Positions 45,300 to 55,586 of a DNA stretch of 64,000 bases are shown in pieces. The stretch lies in NCBI GenBank assembly GCA_902728285.1, contig CACVBU010000910.1:928691-992690 (forward strand), given 5' to 3'. Numbering within the stretch: position 1 is the stretch's first letter; each line of letters starts with the position of its first letter. Under the pieces are notes generated by a model. It made no database searches, was not told where the DNA came from, and saw only the letters and a list, made by a program, of their open reading frames with translations. This DNA is from Clytia hemisphaerica. Lineage: Eukaryota; Cnidaria; Hydrozoa; Leptothecata; Clytiidae. The position numbers were made by a program, and so were the translations under genes.

Positions 45300-46341
45300 T
45301 TCAATCTGTCAATAATTTTCTCAAGCGAAGAGTATGCGAAGCGATTCTAGCTTTACGATAGTGCCGCGGGTCATCAATAGGATAGTATTCAATTATCATT
45401 ATCCCTTTATTTTCATTCCTAGAACTTTTGCAAAAAAGGGAAAAATAGAAAAGTTGTATTTTTTACTGCTCTATTCACATACTGAATGTAAAGGTCGGAC
45501 ACTGCCCAAAAAAGGACCTTTGTATCCAAACTGGTGAAAAGAGAATCGACTCCATTGAAATATCGTTACACTTTATATATTCCAATAGGTGAAAAACTGT
45601 GATTTCACCCGTATGCTCACTGAGCATAGCTCACACAAATCTACTTTACAAATTGTCTTATTTATACAAAAATCTACAAGTTTTTACTTACATTTTGAGT
45701 CCCAAAGGGAAAGCTAACAAACGTAAAGGTGCAATTACAGATAATAAAAGTGATAAAATACAATTAACTATATACAATAAAAGGATCAATTCACAAATGA
45801 CTTATAAAATAAATAACAAATTAATTACTGCTCAGCGGCAGTAACACTTAATTTGAAAGATCTTCTATGTGGCGTTTTCTTGCAAACTTCAAAAAACTGA
45901 TTTTTCTCCCGCCTTTGCGGGACTTTGGCTTAAGTGCTTGAGTGCAGCGTAGGGTACAAAGTCCAAACATGCGTTTCCCGTAATGCTTGTGTGAAGAGTT
46001 AGGTCTACACTGTAATAGCCTGGATATCCAAGCTCAAAATTTTAGAAAAAATAAGTTTTACCTCAGCCAGACAAAGTTCTAAAATTATAGAGCTTGGTTC
46101 ACCTAGAAATCAGGTGAACCCCTGTTGACAGATTTTCCTGCATGAATCCCATGGCTGCAAATAAATATATGCACACAATGGCATGTATAATTTCAAGATG
46201 GTACCCCAGCAGTGATAAATCAATTTAGAATGGCAGCCTTGACCATAAAATATAGACAGTGTGGTGGAAAGTCTGTTTAGACAAAAATTGCAAAGTGAAT
46301 TTTGGAGAAAAAAAATACTATTGTCGAATGAAGTTAATGAG

Positions 46342-46399
46342 TTTTATTTCAAAACTAATAGTTTCACGCCGTGAAGACGATCATCAGTTGAAAATAAAA
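46342..46399 (-). ncRNA. Type I hammerhead ribozyme (minus copy)
   Basis: Exact reverse complement of 47236-47293, so the same fold on the minus strand, lying 74 bp after the end of the endonuclease frame of the minus PLE copy. See the plus copy for the pairing. Confidence 0.75.
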
Positions 46400-46472
46400 T
46401 TTAAAAAAACTAAAGTTCGTTTTGAATATTTACGAAGAACAATGTACTGGCTTCTTTTGACAACAATTGACG

Positions 46473-46956
46473 TCAGTCTTTCGAATCGTGTTGTTTTAGC
46501 GTGAACTTGTTCACGTGGCGGCATTTCGAAATCAGTTCGTTTCTGGAGTTCAACAGCTTGTCGGGCTGGTTGAATGTTGCAATTTCAAACTTTTCACTGA
46601 GACAAAGTGAACATTTTACCGAGGCACGGTTGAAGGGCGGACAACGACGGATTGTTTTCCAAGTAATCTTTGGGTGTCGGTTTTTACGTTTCAACCTCCA
46701 AATTTCCTTAGAAAGTTCTGTCTCCTTTTCGTACTTCTCATTAGCGAATGAAGACTTGTGGTTTGCAAAGCGTTTCTTAAATTTGGGTTCAGCCAGTCCG
46801 ATATAAAATCTTTCACCATATTCCGGTTCATCGTCACAGGTCACTGTCGCTTGATACACTGATCGCTCGACCAAGCAGGAGCCGTTGAGGGGACATGAAT
46901 GCTTATCCCTACAGTTACATGTCCGTGCGTCATCTTCACCGTTGTCGCGTGAACCG
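46473..46956 (-). pseudogene. PLE GIY-YIG endonuclease domain fragment (minus copy)
   Basis: About 160 residues. Order: a Cys-rich block (CNCRDKHSCPLNGSCL), the GIY-YIG-like core (VYQATVTCDD, then FYIGLAEPKFKKRFANHKSS), the helix region (ELSKEIWRLKRKN, ITWKTIRRCPPFN) and CSLCLSEKFEIATF with LLNSRNELISKCRHVNKF. This matches the C-terminal endonuclease of Penelope-like retroelements; the reverse transcriptase is missing. A one-base deletion relative to the other arm ends the frame early at 46473 (LKQHDSKD). The first few residues of the open frame come from the neighbouring inverted arm. Confidence 0.75.
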
Positions 46957-47251
46957 ACACCCAAAGATTACTTGGAAAACAATCCGTCGTTGTCCGCCCT
47001 TCAACCGTGCCTCGGTAAAATGTTCACTTTGTCTCAGTGAAAAGTTTGAAATTGCAACATTCAACCAGCCCGACAAGCTGTTGAACTCCAGAAACGAACT
47101 GATTTCGAAATGCCGCCACGTGAACAAGTTCACGCTAAAACAACACGAATTCGAAAGACTGACGTCAATTGTTGTCAAAAGAAGCCAGTACATTGTTCTT
47201 CGTAAATATTCAAAACGAACTTTAGTTTTTTTAAATTTTATTTTCAACTGA
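46955..47251 (+). pseudogene. PLE endonuclease C-terminus (plus copy)
   Basis: Starts within the domain at NRHPKITWKTIRRCPPF and continues through ELISKCRHVNKFTLKQHEFE to LVFLNFIFN and a stop. Everything N-terminal is lost at the inversion junction. Its uninterrupted end shows the undamaged C-terminus that the minus copy lost by frameshift. Confidence 0.7.
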
Positions 47252-47293
47252 TGATCGTCTTCACGGCGTGAAACTATTAGTTTTGAAATAAAA
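47236..47293 (+). ncRNA. Type I hammerhead ribozyme (plus copy)
   Basis: Core CTGATGA at 47248-47254 and GAAA at 47270-47273. Stem I: 47242-47247 pairs with 47283-47288 (six pairs), then T47241 bulges and 47236-47240 pairs with 47289-47293. Stem II: C56-G68, G57-C67, T58-G66, C59-G65 (last two digits of 472xx), five-base loop, with a U-U mismatch next to the core. Stem III: A73-T81, C74-G80, T75-A79 with a three-base loop. The predicted cut is after T47282 (a GUU site). The very short stem III is the known style of hammerheads in Penelope-like elements, where it may act as dimers. Identification rests on core plus pairing; no activity data. Confidence 0.8.
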
Positions 47294-48011
47294 CTCATTA
47301 ACTTCATTCGACAATAGTATATATATGCTTCCGATTCCGATTGGTCAAGCACTCTTCTGATGAATGAGAGTTCAACTCAACAAGAAGAGAAAAAAAATAT
47401 ATATATAGTATTTATAAAATTTACATTTTCGTTTTTGCTTAAAATATATATCATCATACGGTCAAGAAATAAAATTTATTTGATTTCACATTCTCTATTG
47501 TCAAGTTCGTTTAGGTCGCCTAACTTTATGTTTTTGAGGCCACGGGAGCCTCTAACACATACAACCGCAGTTCTAATTAGACTGAACATAATTTTCCTCT
47601 TCACCCAGGATGAGGTGCAGGAGAAAGATGTCGAGTGTTTTTCTGAGAGCATCTCAGCTAGCCTCTGGTAGATATTGTTATTTGCTTCGAAGAAGAAAAG
47701 TCAGGGAAATTTGCAAAACAGCGCATGCGCCTTGCTGATCACCTGCGCGGTCCAACTGAATATTTAGGCGAACACTTCAAGTCGGCTCGTATAATTTCTT
47801 ATACGCGCGCCACCATTCAGATCTTTGACCAATCAGAATATCCGCATAATCATCCTCAGATGAGAATGCAGACGATCTAGGTAAACCAAGAAATATCAAA
47901 GTCAAAAAAAAGTTTACGGGCTGGATATCCAGGCTAGAAGTGTAACACTGCAGTCTAAATTCTTGCTTGCTTGGTCCATTTAGTCTGAGGTCGAAAAAAG
48001 TGGCTAGAAAG

Positions 48012-48065
48012 TGATTTTCGTGACACCATGGTCATATGAAAGAATTCTTTCATATGACTATGGTG
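48012..48065. repeat. Perfect short palindrome
   Basis: GTCATATGAAAG then AATTC and CTTTCATATGAC form a perfect 28-bp palindrome centred on GAATTC, with CATGG / CTATGG extending it outward. Could be a tiny MITE; no other copies seen. Confidence 0.5.
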
Positions 48066-48131
48066 ACACATCTCTTAGAACTAACTTTATTTTGTGGAAA
48101 CTCGCAATAATTAGCTACTATGTCCTTCTAC

Positions 48132-48680
48132 CGTGAAAAGCACAGGTCGAAATGATATATCGACGCTGTGCCGACGAATCGAGATTCTATTCATCGCGCA
48201 ATCAACGAAGACAAAAGTAACCATGACGACCATCCAAGATCTTGGATGAGGTTCAAAGTTGATATTCTTATTCCCGTCGTTGAAAACACAACAACAACAA
48301 AATATCATCAACGCATTTTAAAAAGAGTCAGTGATAGAGAATAATAACATAAAGTCTGTCTATTATTTCGATTCATTTAAAAGTGACATTTCCATAATTG
48401 ATAGTTTAGTAATTACTGTTATACATTTGGGGATCATGTAAAGGATTTCTTTCGAAAGAAAATCACTTAGATTACACTTGGAAGTTTCTGGGGAATTCGT
48501 AAAAAGTAAACTGCATACTGATAGATACAGTCGGCTAGACATTAAAAAGGTAATATTTGCTCTTTATCTTTGATTCTTTCTACATTGATTAGATTGACAC
48601 ATGCGCGAAAAAATTTCTAATATTGGTCTTCAGAGGTTAATATATTCTTTGAAAATTTAACCTCTGATACTCAGGGTAAT
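48132..48680 (+). repeat. Dispersed duplication, compact copy
   Basis: Uninterrupted version of the sequence scattered over 37512-39325: CGTGAAAAGCACAGG..., TAGTTTAGTAATTACTG..., TTACACTTGGAAGTTTCTGG..., ATATTTGCTCTTTATC..., AACCTCTGATACTCAGGG. It lacks the MITE H, TGACGTCA and CGGAAT-word insertions of the other copy, which lets their edges be read. The short frame seen in the first copy has stops here. Confidence 0.65.
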
Positions 48681-49025
48681 GTCCTTCTGATTGCAAAATG
48701 TCAACTGGAACTGAAAAACTTCGAACTTCAAAATTTGTCTGATTTGCCTGAAATTATGCACACTTGGGCCAAACCACACGCAGTTAATTATCAGGGGAGT
48801 TGGGGTCAAAAATCCGAAGCACAGAGGCCGTCGTTCAATTCATAGAGGTCGCCGTAGAAATCATCGATATCGTCGTCTATTACATAGAGGTCGTGAGCGG
48901 ACTATAGAGGTCGTAGTGGGTCGTAGTGTAAAATTCAACATTGTAAGATCTGGTCTTTGATTTATAACATTAAGGTCTGGAAAATAAACGAAGGTCTGGA
49001 AGATGACAAAATTTCCGTCGTCTAG

Positions 49026-49325
49026 CATAACATAGAGGACGCTGTCCAATCACAGAGGTCGTTGTCCAACCGTAGAGGTCGTCGTACAACCGTAGAGGTC
49101 GTCGTACAACCATAGAGGTCGTTTTTCAACCGTAGAGGTTGTCGTACAACCGTAGAGGTCGTCGTACAACCGTAGAGGTCGTCGTACAACCGTAGAGATC
49201 GTCGTACAACCGTAGAGGTCGTCGTACAACCGTAGAGGTCGTCGTAAACCGTAAACGTCGAGTAGAGGTCGTCGTACAACCGTAGAGGTCGTCGTACAAC
49301 CGTAGCGGCCGTCGTTCAACCGTAG
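49026..49325. repeat. 20-bp satellite inside the fold-back element
   Basis: About 14 head-to-tail units of CGTAGAGGTCGTCGTACAAC, several perfect. Because 20 is not a multiple of 3 all three minus frames stay open, giving repetitive Thr/Leu/Tyr/Asp-rich frames that should not be annotated as proteins. Confidence 0.9.
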
Positions 49326-49389
49326 ATCCATTCGTTGTCATCTAACCAGTCGTAATCAGTAAAATCGATTATAGAGATTGTAGGAGAGG

Positions 49390-49680
49390 CCTGGAATCAT
49401 CGAGTTAGGAATTTTCGAGTTAGCAATTTTCGAGTAAGCTATATTATGACGTCATAAAAGTGCAAATTATGACGTCACTCGATTTTTTATTTTGAAAAAA
49501 TCTTTTTCGAGTTAGAATTAACTTGATTTTTTGTTTTCTCAAAAAGTTTTTCAAGTTAGCTACCACGGTTTTCTTTTTCACAAAATATTTTTTCGAGTTA
49601 GCTAACTCGGTTTTGTTTTTTTGTGCTAAAGTTTTCGAGTTACCTTTATCTTCCTTTATGGCAGAAAAAAGTCGTCCAGG
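49390..49680. repeat. AACTCGAG-word element, copy 2 (diverged)
   Basis: CCTGGAATCATCGAGTTAGG followed by repeated TTTTCGAGTTAGC words and ATGACGTCA sites. Same family as 25493-25687. Lies in the loop of the fold-back element. Confidence 0.5.
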
Positions 49681-50221
49681 GTAATTTTACGCTGATTACT
49701 AAATAAAATTAAAAAAAATGCAACACGGCATAGAGAATCTTTTTATGGAGAAATCCAAGATTAATTTATTACTGAATAATACTGAAAGTTTAAGAGTAAT
49801 GGACAAAAAACAACAAATCGGGAAAATCGGGAAAATTGGGGAAGTCGAGAACGTCTATAAGGTTGGACGACGACCTCTACGCTTGAGCGACAACGCATCT
49901 ACGTTTGGACGGCGACCTCTACGTTTGGACGACGACTTCTATGATTGGATAGTGACGTGTATTTTCCAGACCTTAATGTTATAAATCAAAGACCAGATCT
50001 TAAAATGTTGAATTTTACACTACGACCCACTACGACCTCTTTAGTCCACTCACGACCTCTATGTAATAGGCGACGACATCGATAATTTCTACGGCGACCT
50101 CTATGAATTGAACGACGGCCTCCGTGCTTCGGATTTTTGACCCCGAGTACCCCCCCCCCGGATAGTTAATTCCCGTGATTAACAATGAGGAATGAATCGC
50201 TAGGGGTGGTACAGTCGCTTT

Positions 50222-53200
50222 CGGCGTAGTAACTAAAAGGTGAAACGTCAGAGAAACGGGTGGAAACGGGTGGAAACGGGTGGAAACGATATGGAAACGG
50301 ATGGAAACGATACAGAAACGGGTGGAAACGACACGGAAACGATATGGAAACGGGTGGAAACGATACGGAAACGGGTGGAAACGACTATCCATGCATTTAA
50401 AACGGACGAAAGCATCGTCTACTTTTCCCCTAGCCTTTGGAGTGCCGTTTATATATTGTTATGTTTTGAATCTTAAGAATGGCGTTTACCAAATAGAGTT
50501 TCTATTAAATAATTTGCTGTATCCAAGGCCACTGTTTTAAAGTGAGAATTGGGACATTGTCTAATGCCTTTTTTGTGACCTACCGCGAAATTTCTGACAT
50601 TAACGGAGTCACGGAACTACTCCCCTGTGATTTTTAACTACTCACTTAACTTAACCGTAGATACTAAACACCGAAACAGATGGGAAACTAGTGGAAACGA
50701 ATGCAAACGGGTGCAAACGAGTGGCGAAACGGGTGGAAACGAATGAAAAATAACTGGAAACATATGAAAACGAGTGGGAACGAGTGGTAGGGGGTAAATA
50801 TAAATTGGCCTTCGAGTTCTTTTCGGGTTCTAATGGTGATCGGTGCCATATACTTGATGGACCTTTACGTTTTGGTGAAAATATTGTAAAAATGTTGTTT
50901 GGATAAAAAAATCTTTCGTCACTTTTTGCTCTCACCGAAAACAATATTGCTTTCCCACTAAAAATCGCTAAAACTAATTTTTATTTAGTCCTTTAGTCCC
51001 CTTGAAACAAAATTGCAAAATTCCATTTTTTACGAAATGCAGACAAAATATAATTTAAGCGTTTTCGCGAATTTTCGGCCTTTTTTGCGAAATCGTTTTG
51101 CATTGCTCTTTCACGAAATTAAATTTACGCGAACAAACAATGAATACGGTAGTAAAAAGTTTAAAGAAACAATTTTAAAGTGAAAAGCACTAACAGCACA
51201 CTCATGAGATTTTGAATTTTTTGAAAGGAGTTGTTGCAATAAACAGGCTGTACCTTTATAATCATAAAGGTTGGCGAGTCCAGTCAAAACACAGATTTGA
51301 TCTGCAGCGTCACGCTTCACCTTGCCTCAATAGTTAAGTCAAATTGAGACAAAGCATTGCCAAACAAACTCTGGTAGTTTTTTTATTATTTCAGAGAAGT
51401 AAATTCTATATTATGACTATTATGGCACATCAAATTGAGTGTTCTATTTCCAAACGAATTCCAATTCGAGAAAAGCTTTCTTTTGATTGGGATAAAAATG
51501 CTGGGGGATTGTTCATTCATGCAAACTGTATGTGATCTAAAATATTACCACTTATTACTAGATATAGCTTACACTAAGTGCCACCTAATAATAATAAATA
51601 AAATATATTATAATATATAAAATATAAGCATAGGTTTGGTTACATGAAGAAATAATATGAAGATTTTATTTTTTAACAATGTAAGAATATATCTAAAATA
51701 ACTAAAATGATGGGTTGGTTTTAAAAATGACAATATAAACAATCCATCCAAATAAAAATGATGGGCTAAGTGGTTTTTTCTATATGCATAAATCGACATA
51801 AGTACAAATCACAACAATGACTCCTTTATAACTACTTTTAAACTGCATCCCATTAAACGAACCCTACCCAATTTCTTCCTGGTTATCCCGTAAAATATAT
51901 ATAGGGAAAAGATTCCAGAAAAGTATCAAGAATCTTAGTGCGGAAATGGGAATCTTATACAAAACAACGGTACACTGGAGTTTTTAATGATTCAAAATGA
52001 AAATCCTGATTAGCAAAAGGTATCAAGATCGGTGATGAAGTTCTATATTGAAGCTTCATTTATTACCTTGTTGCCCATTTCCGACGGCTTATTAGCAGAC
52101 GCCACACTATAAAAGCTTATAGAGCAGGCAAATATCTATCAACCCATCGGCCGGGCGATGTCAATTGAACTGTTTGATTACCGAACCAAATCGAACAGTC
52201 ATCGAACCAAGAAATTGCGGTAAGGTCAATAACTGGAACTATTTGAGCTACAAAAACATTGATTGAACTTGATCAAACTGCGATATAACTTTAATCAATA
52301 CTGAAGATTTTCTGGTAAAGTTCGATTACTCTTCGATCAGGTTCGGTAATCAAACACCTAACCGTTTGATTTCGTTCGATGAAATTTGATGGTTCGATAT
52401 GATATACGACAATCGGTTTGATAGGGTTCGGTTGACATCGCCCCTGGGCTGGCATCGGGGAGGAAAAGCTGGAACTTTTTCTTAAACCAAACACAATTGG
52501 TTGAAAACCAATCAAACTTCATCAGATAAAAGTAAAAGATCATACCTGTGGCTGTGCTGTTTGTAGTTTTGGTGAAGAAGAGGGCTATGAGTTGTTGTGG
52601 AAAATTAACTCTTTTTGTACTATTTACTGAGCATTATCAATTTATTGGTGCATTCACTAACTACACAAACATAAAATACTTAGTAGTAAACAAATAATAA
52701 ACCTCTTTAAATACTCTACAAAAGACCAGAAAACATGATAAAAATTTATAAAAACAGCAGCAAGTTTCAAAAGGCGGTGAAAACTAGTTTCAAGCAGCCA
52801 TTAAAAATGCTCACAATGAATGTTTACAAAGGCTTGGTTACACTTCTTACACTAGCGTATTTTAATTATTAAGAAAAGCGCTGTTTTTTATCTTTGTGAG
52901 TGAGTCCACCTTTAGAATATTGGCCGTAGTACGCCCGCAGCCAAACACCCACGCCATAATCCCCCAATGTACGGAATACTATAAATACGGGCTAGCTGTG
53001 TACGACAAAAAAAAAAAAAAAAGACGGCGAAAATTTAAACCATCTGCACAACCTCGTGAAGCTATGAAGCCACCTATGCTCGCTGTGCTCGCTCGGTGGC
53101 AATTAAAACTTACCGCTTACAAGACTTCATCATTCCTGACAAACACCGTAAACAAGCCAAGATTGGTCGCTCTCGCTGGAAGTAAATTTTGTCTCCTATA

Positions 53201-53945
53201 TCGCAAACACTGTATGTAGTGTTATAGTTTGGAATGCAAAAAGCTAAAATCACCTTTTTTTGTCATAAAAAATCCCCTTTCTTTTTGTCATAAAAATATC
53301 CAGCCATAAAAAACATTTACTAAACATCAAAACACAAAAGTATCTGAAATGCTGGATTTGGTTTCAAATGAAAAGCTGCTTGTACTTCTATCAAAAAGAA
53401 AATCACTTCCATTCTATTATCAAAGCAGCGTTCTGTTTTTAACAATGTTTTAAGAGGTATTGAAAAAAATTGATTAGTTTGATATGAACCCCTAGCACTC
53501 ATTTCCACTCGTTTTCATGTGTTTCCAGTTGTTTTTCATTCGTTTCCACCCGTTTCGCCGGGGTTTCGCCACCCGTTTACATTCGTTTCCACTAGTTGTC
53601 CATCTGTTTCTGGGTTTAGTATTTACGTAACTCAACCCATAAAACCAAATGTTTAACCTCTCCCCCATTTAAAACTCCTTGGAAATCCGTACACCTACTC
53701 TGAAAAAAATCAACACTGTTTCAATAAATTTCAATCAATCAAACTGGCTTATTAAGGTTAAGAATACTTGACTAATGATACAACAGAAGCTTTGTTCACT
53801 GTTGGTCGTTTACCCGTTTCCAATCGTTTCTTCCCGTTTCCATGTCGTTTACACCAGTTTCCCTGTCGTTTCTCCCCGTTTCCAGGGCGATTCCCCCCGT
53901 TTCCACCCGTTTCTCTGACGTTTCACGTTTTAGTTATTACGCACT
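50222..53945. mobile_element. 3.7-kb fold-back element built on GGAAACGGGT words
   Basis: The left end GTAGTAACTAAAAGGTGAAA then CGTCAGAGAAACGGGTGG, and the right end is its reverse complement (CCACCCGTTTCTCTGACG, TTTCACGTTTTAGTTATTAC). Outer arms (50222-50395, 53800-53945) consist of GGGTGGAAACGATA-type words. A second, inner inverted pair (50650-50795, 53488-53650) has GGGAAACTAGTGGAAACGAA and its mirror. The 2.7-kb loop carries no recognisable gene. Confidence 0.65.
52152..52444. mobile_element. TCGAAC-word MITE with GGGCGATGTCAA ends
   Basis: GGGCGATGTCAATTGAACTG at the left and GGTTCGGTTGACATCGCCC at the right are inverted. The body repeats CGAACCAAATCGAAC / GTTTGATTTCGTTCG words. Lies in the loop of the 50.2-53.9 kb fold-back. 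Similar in word but not in termini to 10109-10290. Confidence 0.6.
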
Positions 53946-53993
53946 TTCGGTCGGGGTTGTGGACGGTAAAATATGTCGTTTCGTTCTTTGATA

Positions 53994-54060
53994 GTTAGGG
54001 TTAGGGTTAGGGTTTGAAATATGTCATTCTTTGATAGTTAGGGTTAAGGTTTGTCGTTCT
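53994..54060 (+). repeat. Interstitial telomere-like repeat
   Basis: TTAGGGTTAGGGTTAGGG within TTCTTTGATAG flanks, then a second TTCTTTGATAGTTAGGGTTA about 35 bp later. TTAGGG is the standard telomere word of most non-arthropod animals. Directly follows the right end of the 3.7-kb fold-back. Confidence 0.75.
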
Positions 54061-54295
54061 TTTTGTCGCTTTTTAATAGTTATTTGTTATTCTTTTTAGA
54101 TTTTCTGGATAGTATTTATACCTAATTTGTGGAGAGTATGTCTCACAATACTCAAAGTATAGTCTTTAAGCAATTGCAAAATAATTATTTTGAGTTTTTT
54201 TAGGTAAGTGATTACCAAATTAAAATGGTTGTGTCATTTGTTAATGTAACATTTTTGGAAGTTGTGTTATAAAATAAATCACCATTATATTGAGG

Positions 54296-54978
54296 TCATC
54301 AGTCGAAGCTACTGTCTACAAGGTTTTCGGCCCGCTGTTGCTACAATAACCTCTCATAGTAGTGGGCCAAGCTAATTGGTAAATTAGTGTCCTCAAATGG
54401 TGTTGAAGAGTTTGAATTTGAAATCAGGGTTCATGGTAAGAGTTGAGGGTGTAGTCTTATAGATGTATATGCTATATGTTCTATCAAGACGTTTGAACAG
54501 TGTGGTGACTGTGTTTGAATGACAAAAAAGTTTTTCCTTTTATAGTAAGAATCAGAGTGCACTGTGGGTATGTTCTATTCTTTTTGAATTCGTGTGTCCA
54601 GAAGTACCTGTTCGGTTCAAAAAGTGTGCCTACTGTGGCGGTATAAACTACAAAGAAAAAATCTCTGCCGGGTGTATGTCAGAAGAATTCATCCCATTAA
54701 TAGTGAAAAAATTAATACCATTAATGAAACAAATATCGTTTTCATGCAAGTATTTCAGAAAATACTAGCGCCCTCTGAGGCCGAAGAAAGCGACCTGTAT
54801 GGACCTAAGTAATGCAGATAATATAGTCAATTTTCGTCTTATAACATATATTATATTTCTCCAATAAACTTTACAGTACCAAAGACAATATAAAATATAC
54901 ATATCCTATAGGATATTGTGTGTATAGTCCCTGTATAGTCTTTATAGTCTGTTGTAGACGGTAGCTTCAACTGATGAC
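54296..54978. repeat. Region bounded by a GTAGCTTC(A/G)ACTGATGAC inverted repeat
   Basis: 54296-54321 reads, in reverse, TTGTAGACAGTAGCTTCGAC then TGATGACC; 54952-54978 reads TTGTAGACGGTAGCTTCAAC then TGATGAC. Between them (about 54560-54770) is a short frame with SILFEFVCPEVPVRFKKC then AYCGG, having a CxxC pair but no family I recognise. The CTGATGA in each end resembles a hammerhead core, but no GAAA strand follows, so I do not call a ribozyme. Confidence 0.4.
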
Positions 54979-55009
54979 AACCTGATTTGCATCCACAGCT
55001 ACACCCCTC

Positions 55010-55280
55010 TCTCAGTGCCCCGGTGGAACCTTTTCCCTCAGTGGGGATGAAAATTTCTATCGAAATCCCAATGGGGATATAAAATCTATTGTTTCCAGCT
55101 CAAAAACTCCAGTGGGGATGGTTTTGGAGTCCAATTTTTTCCATTCAATTTTCAATGGGGATAGAATCATAGGGCAATTTCCCAGTGGGGTTGAAAATGT
55201 AAGGTATTTTTCCACCGGGGACAATTTGTTGGCCTATTTTTCACCGTGGTGGGGGGGGGGTCCACCGGGTCTGTGACACA
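55010..55280 (-). repeat. GGGGAT-word element
   Basis: Repeated CCAGTGGGGATGG / CAATGGGGATA words, ending with a G run and TCCACCGGGTCTGTGACAC. Partner fragment at 2285-2400 on the other strand. The long minus-strand open frame across 55167-55658 is a by-product of this composition. Confidence 0.5.
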
Positions 55281-55586
55281 GGGGTTTACAGCTGATGAAG
55301 GATAAGATGCTATCGGGGGCGATGGGTAACGATATCCATTTGATTTACAGCCCACCATTTCCACCTCCCATCCGTGGTCACTTGCAGAAGATAATCTCAG
55401 GATTGGGGTGACAGTTATGTATGCAGTTCTTCCATATGTATGCAACAAGAGAGAATCATCATTAGGTGGGAGCAGTTCCTCGGAAAACTTTCCACTTTTG
55501 AAAATGGTAAAACGAACCCGATTCACGTCGTCTGTTTCTTTGTGACCGTACAATTGACAAACAAAATGATTGAGAGAGGGCAAATC

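Larger units (their letters stand above)
46317..47318. mobile_element. Inverted pair of Penelope-like element (PLE) 3' ends
   Basis: Arms 46317-46678 (minus sense) and 46957-47318 (plus sense) are near-identical reverse complements of about 362 bp, separated by ~280 bp that belongs to the minus-strand copy only. Each arm codes for the C-terminus of the PLE endonuclease domain followed by a 3' untranslated stretch. Head-to-head, 5'-truncated copies are known for Penelope-like elements. Each arm also contains a hammerhead-ribozyme sequence. Confidence 0.8.
48790..50163. mobile_element. 1.37-kb fold-back element with 8-bp target duplication
   Basis: AGTTAATT lies directly outside both ends (48782-48789, 50164-50171). 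The left end ATCAGGGG...GGGGTCAAAAATCCGAAGC and the reversed right end ATCCGGGGG...GGGGTCAAAAATCCGAAGC are inverted. Homology of the arms then runs about 200 bp inward (CAGAGGCCGTCGTTCAATTC, TTACATAGAGGTCGTGAG, AGATCTGGTCTTTGATTTAT). The left arm expands into the satellite at 49026-49325; the right arm has only a few units. The loop holds an AACTCGAG-word element. No protein-coding content. Confidence 0.8.

Noticed and set aside
49022..49341. Three overlapping minus-strand frames of 70-93 codons with repeated TTTSTVVRRPLRLYDDLYG-like sequence
   Set aside because: They are the three frames of the 20-bp satellite, open only because the unit lacks stop codons. No start context, no family resemblance.
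54970..54977. A third hammerhead ribozyme at the CTGATGA near 54970
   Set aside because: No GAAA strand or stem III/I partner follows within a plausible distance.
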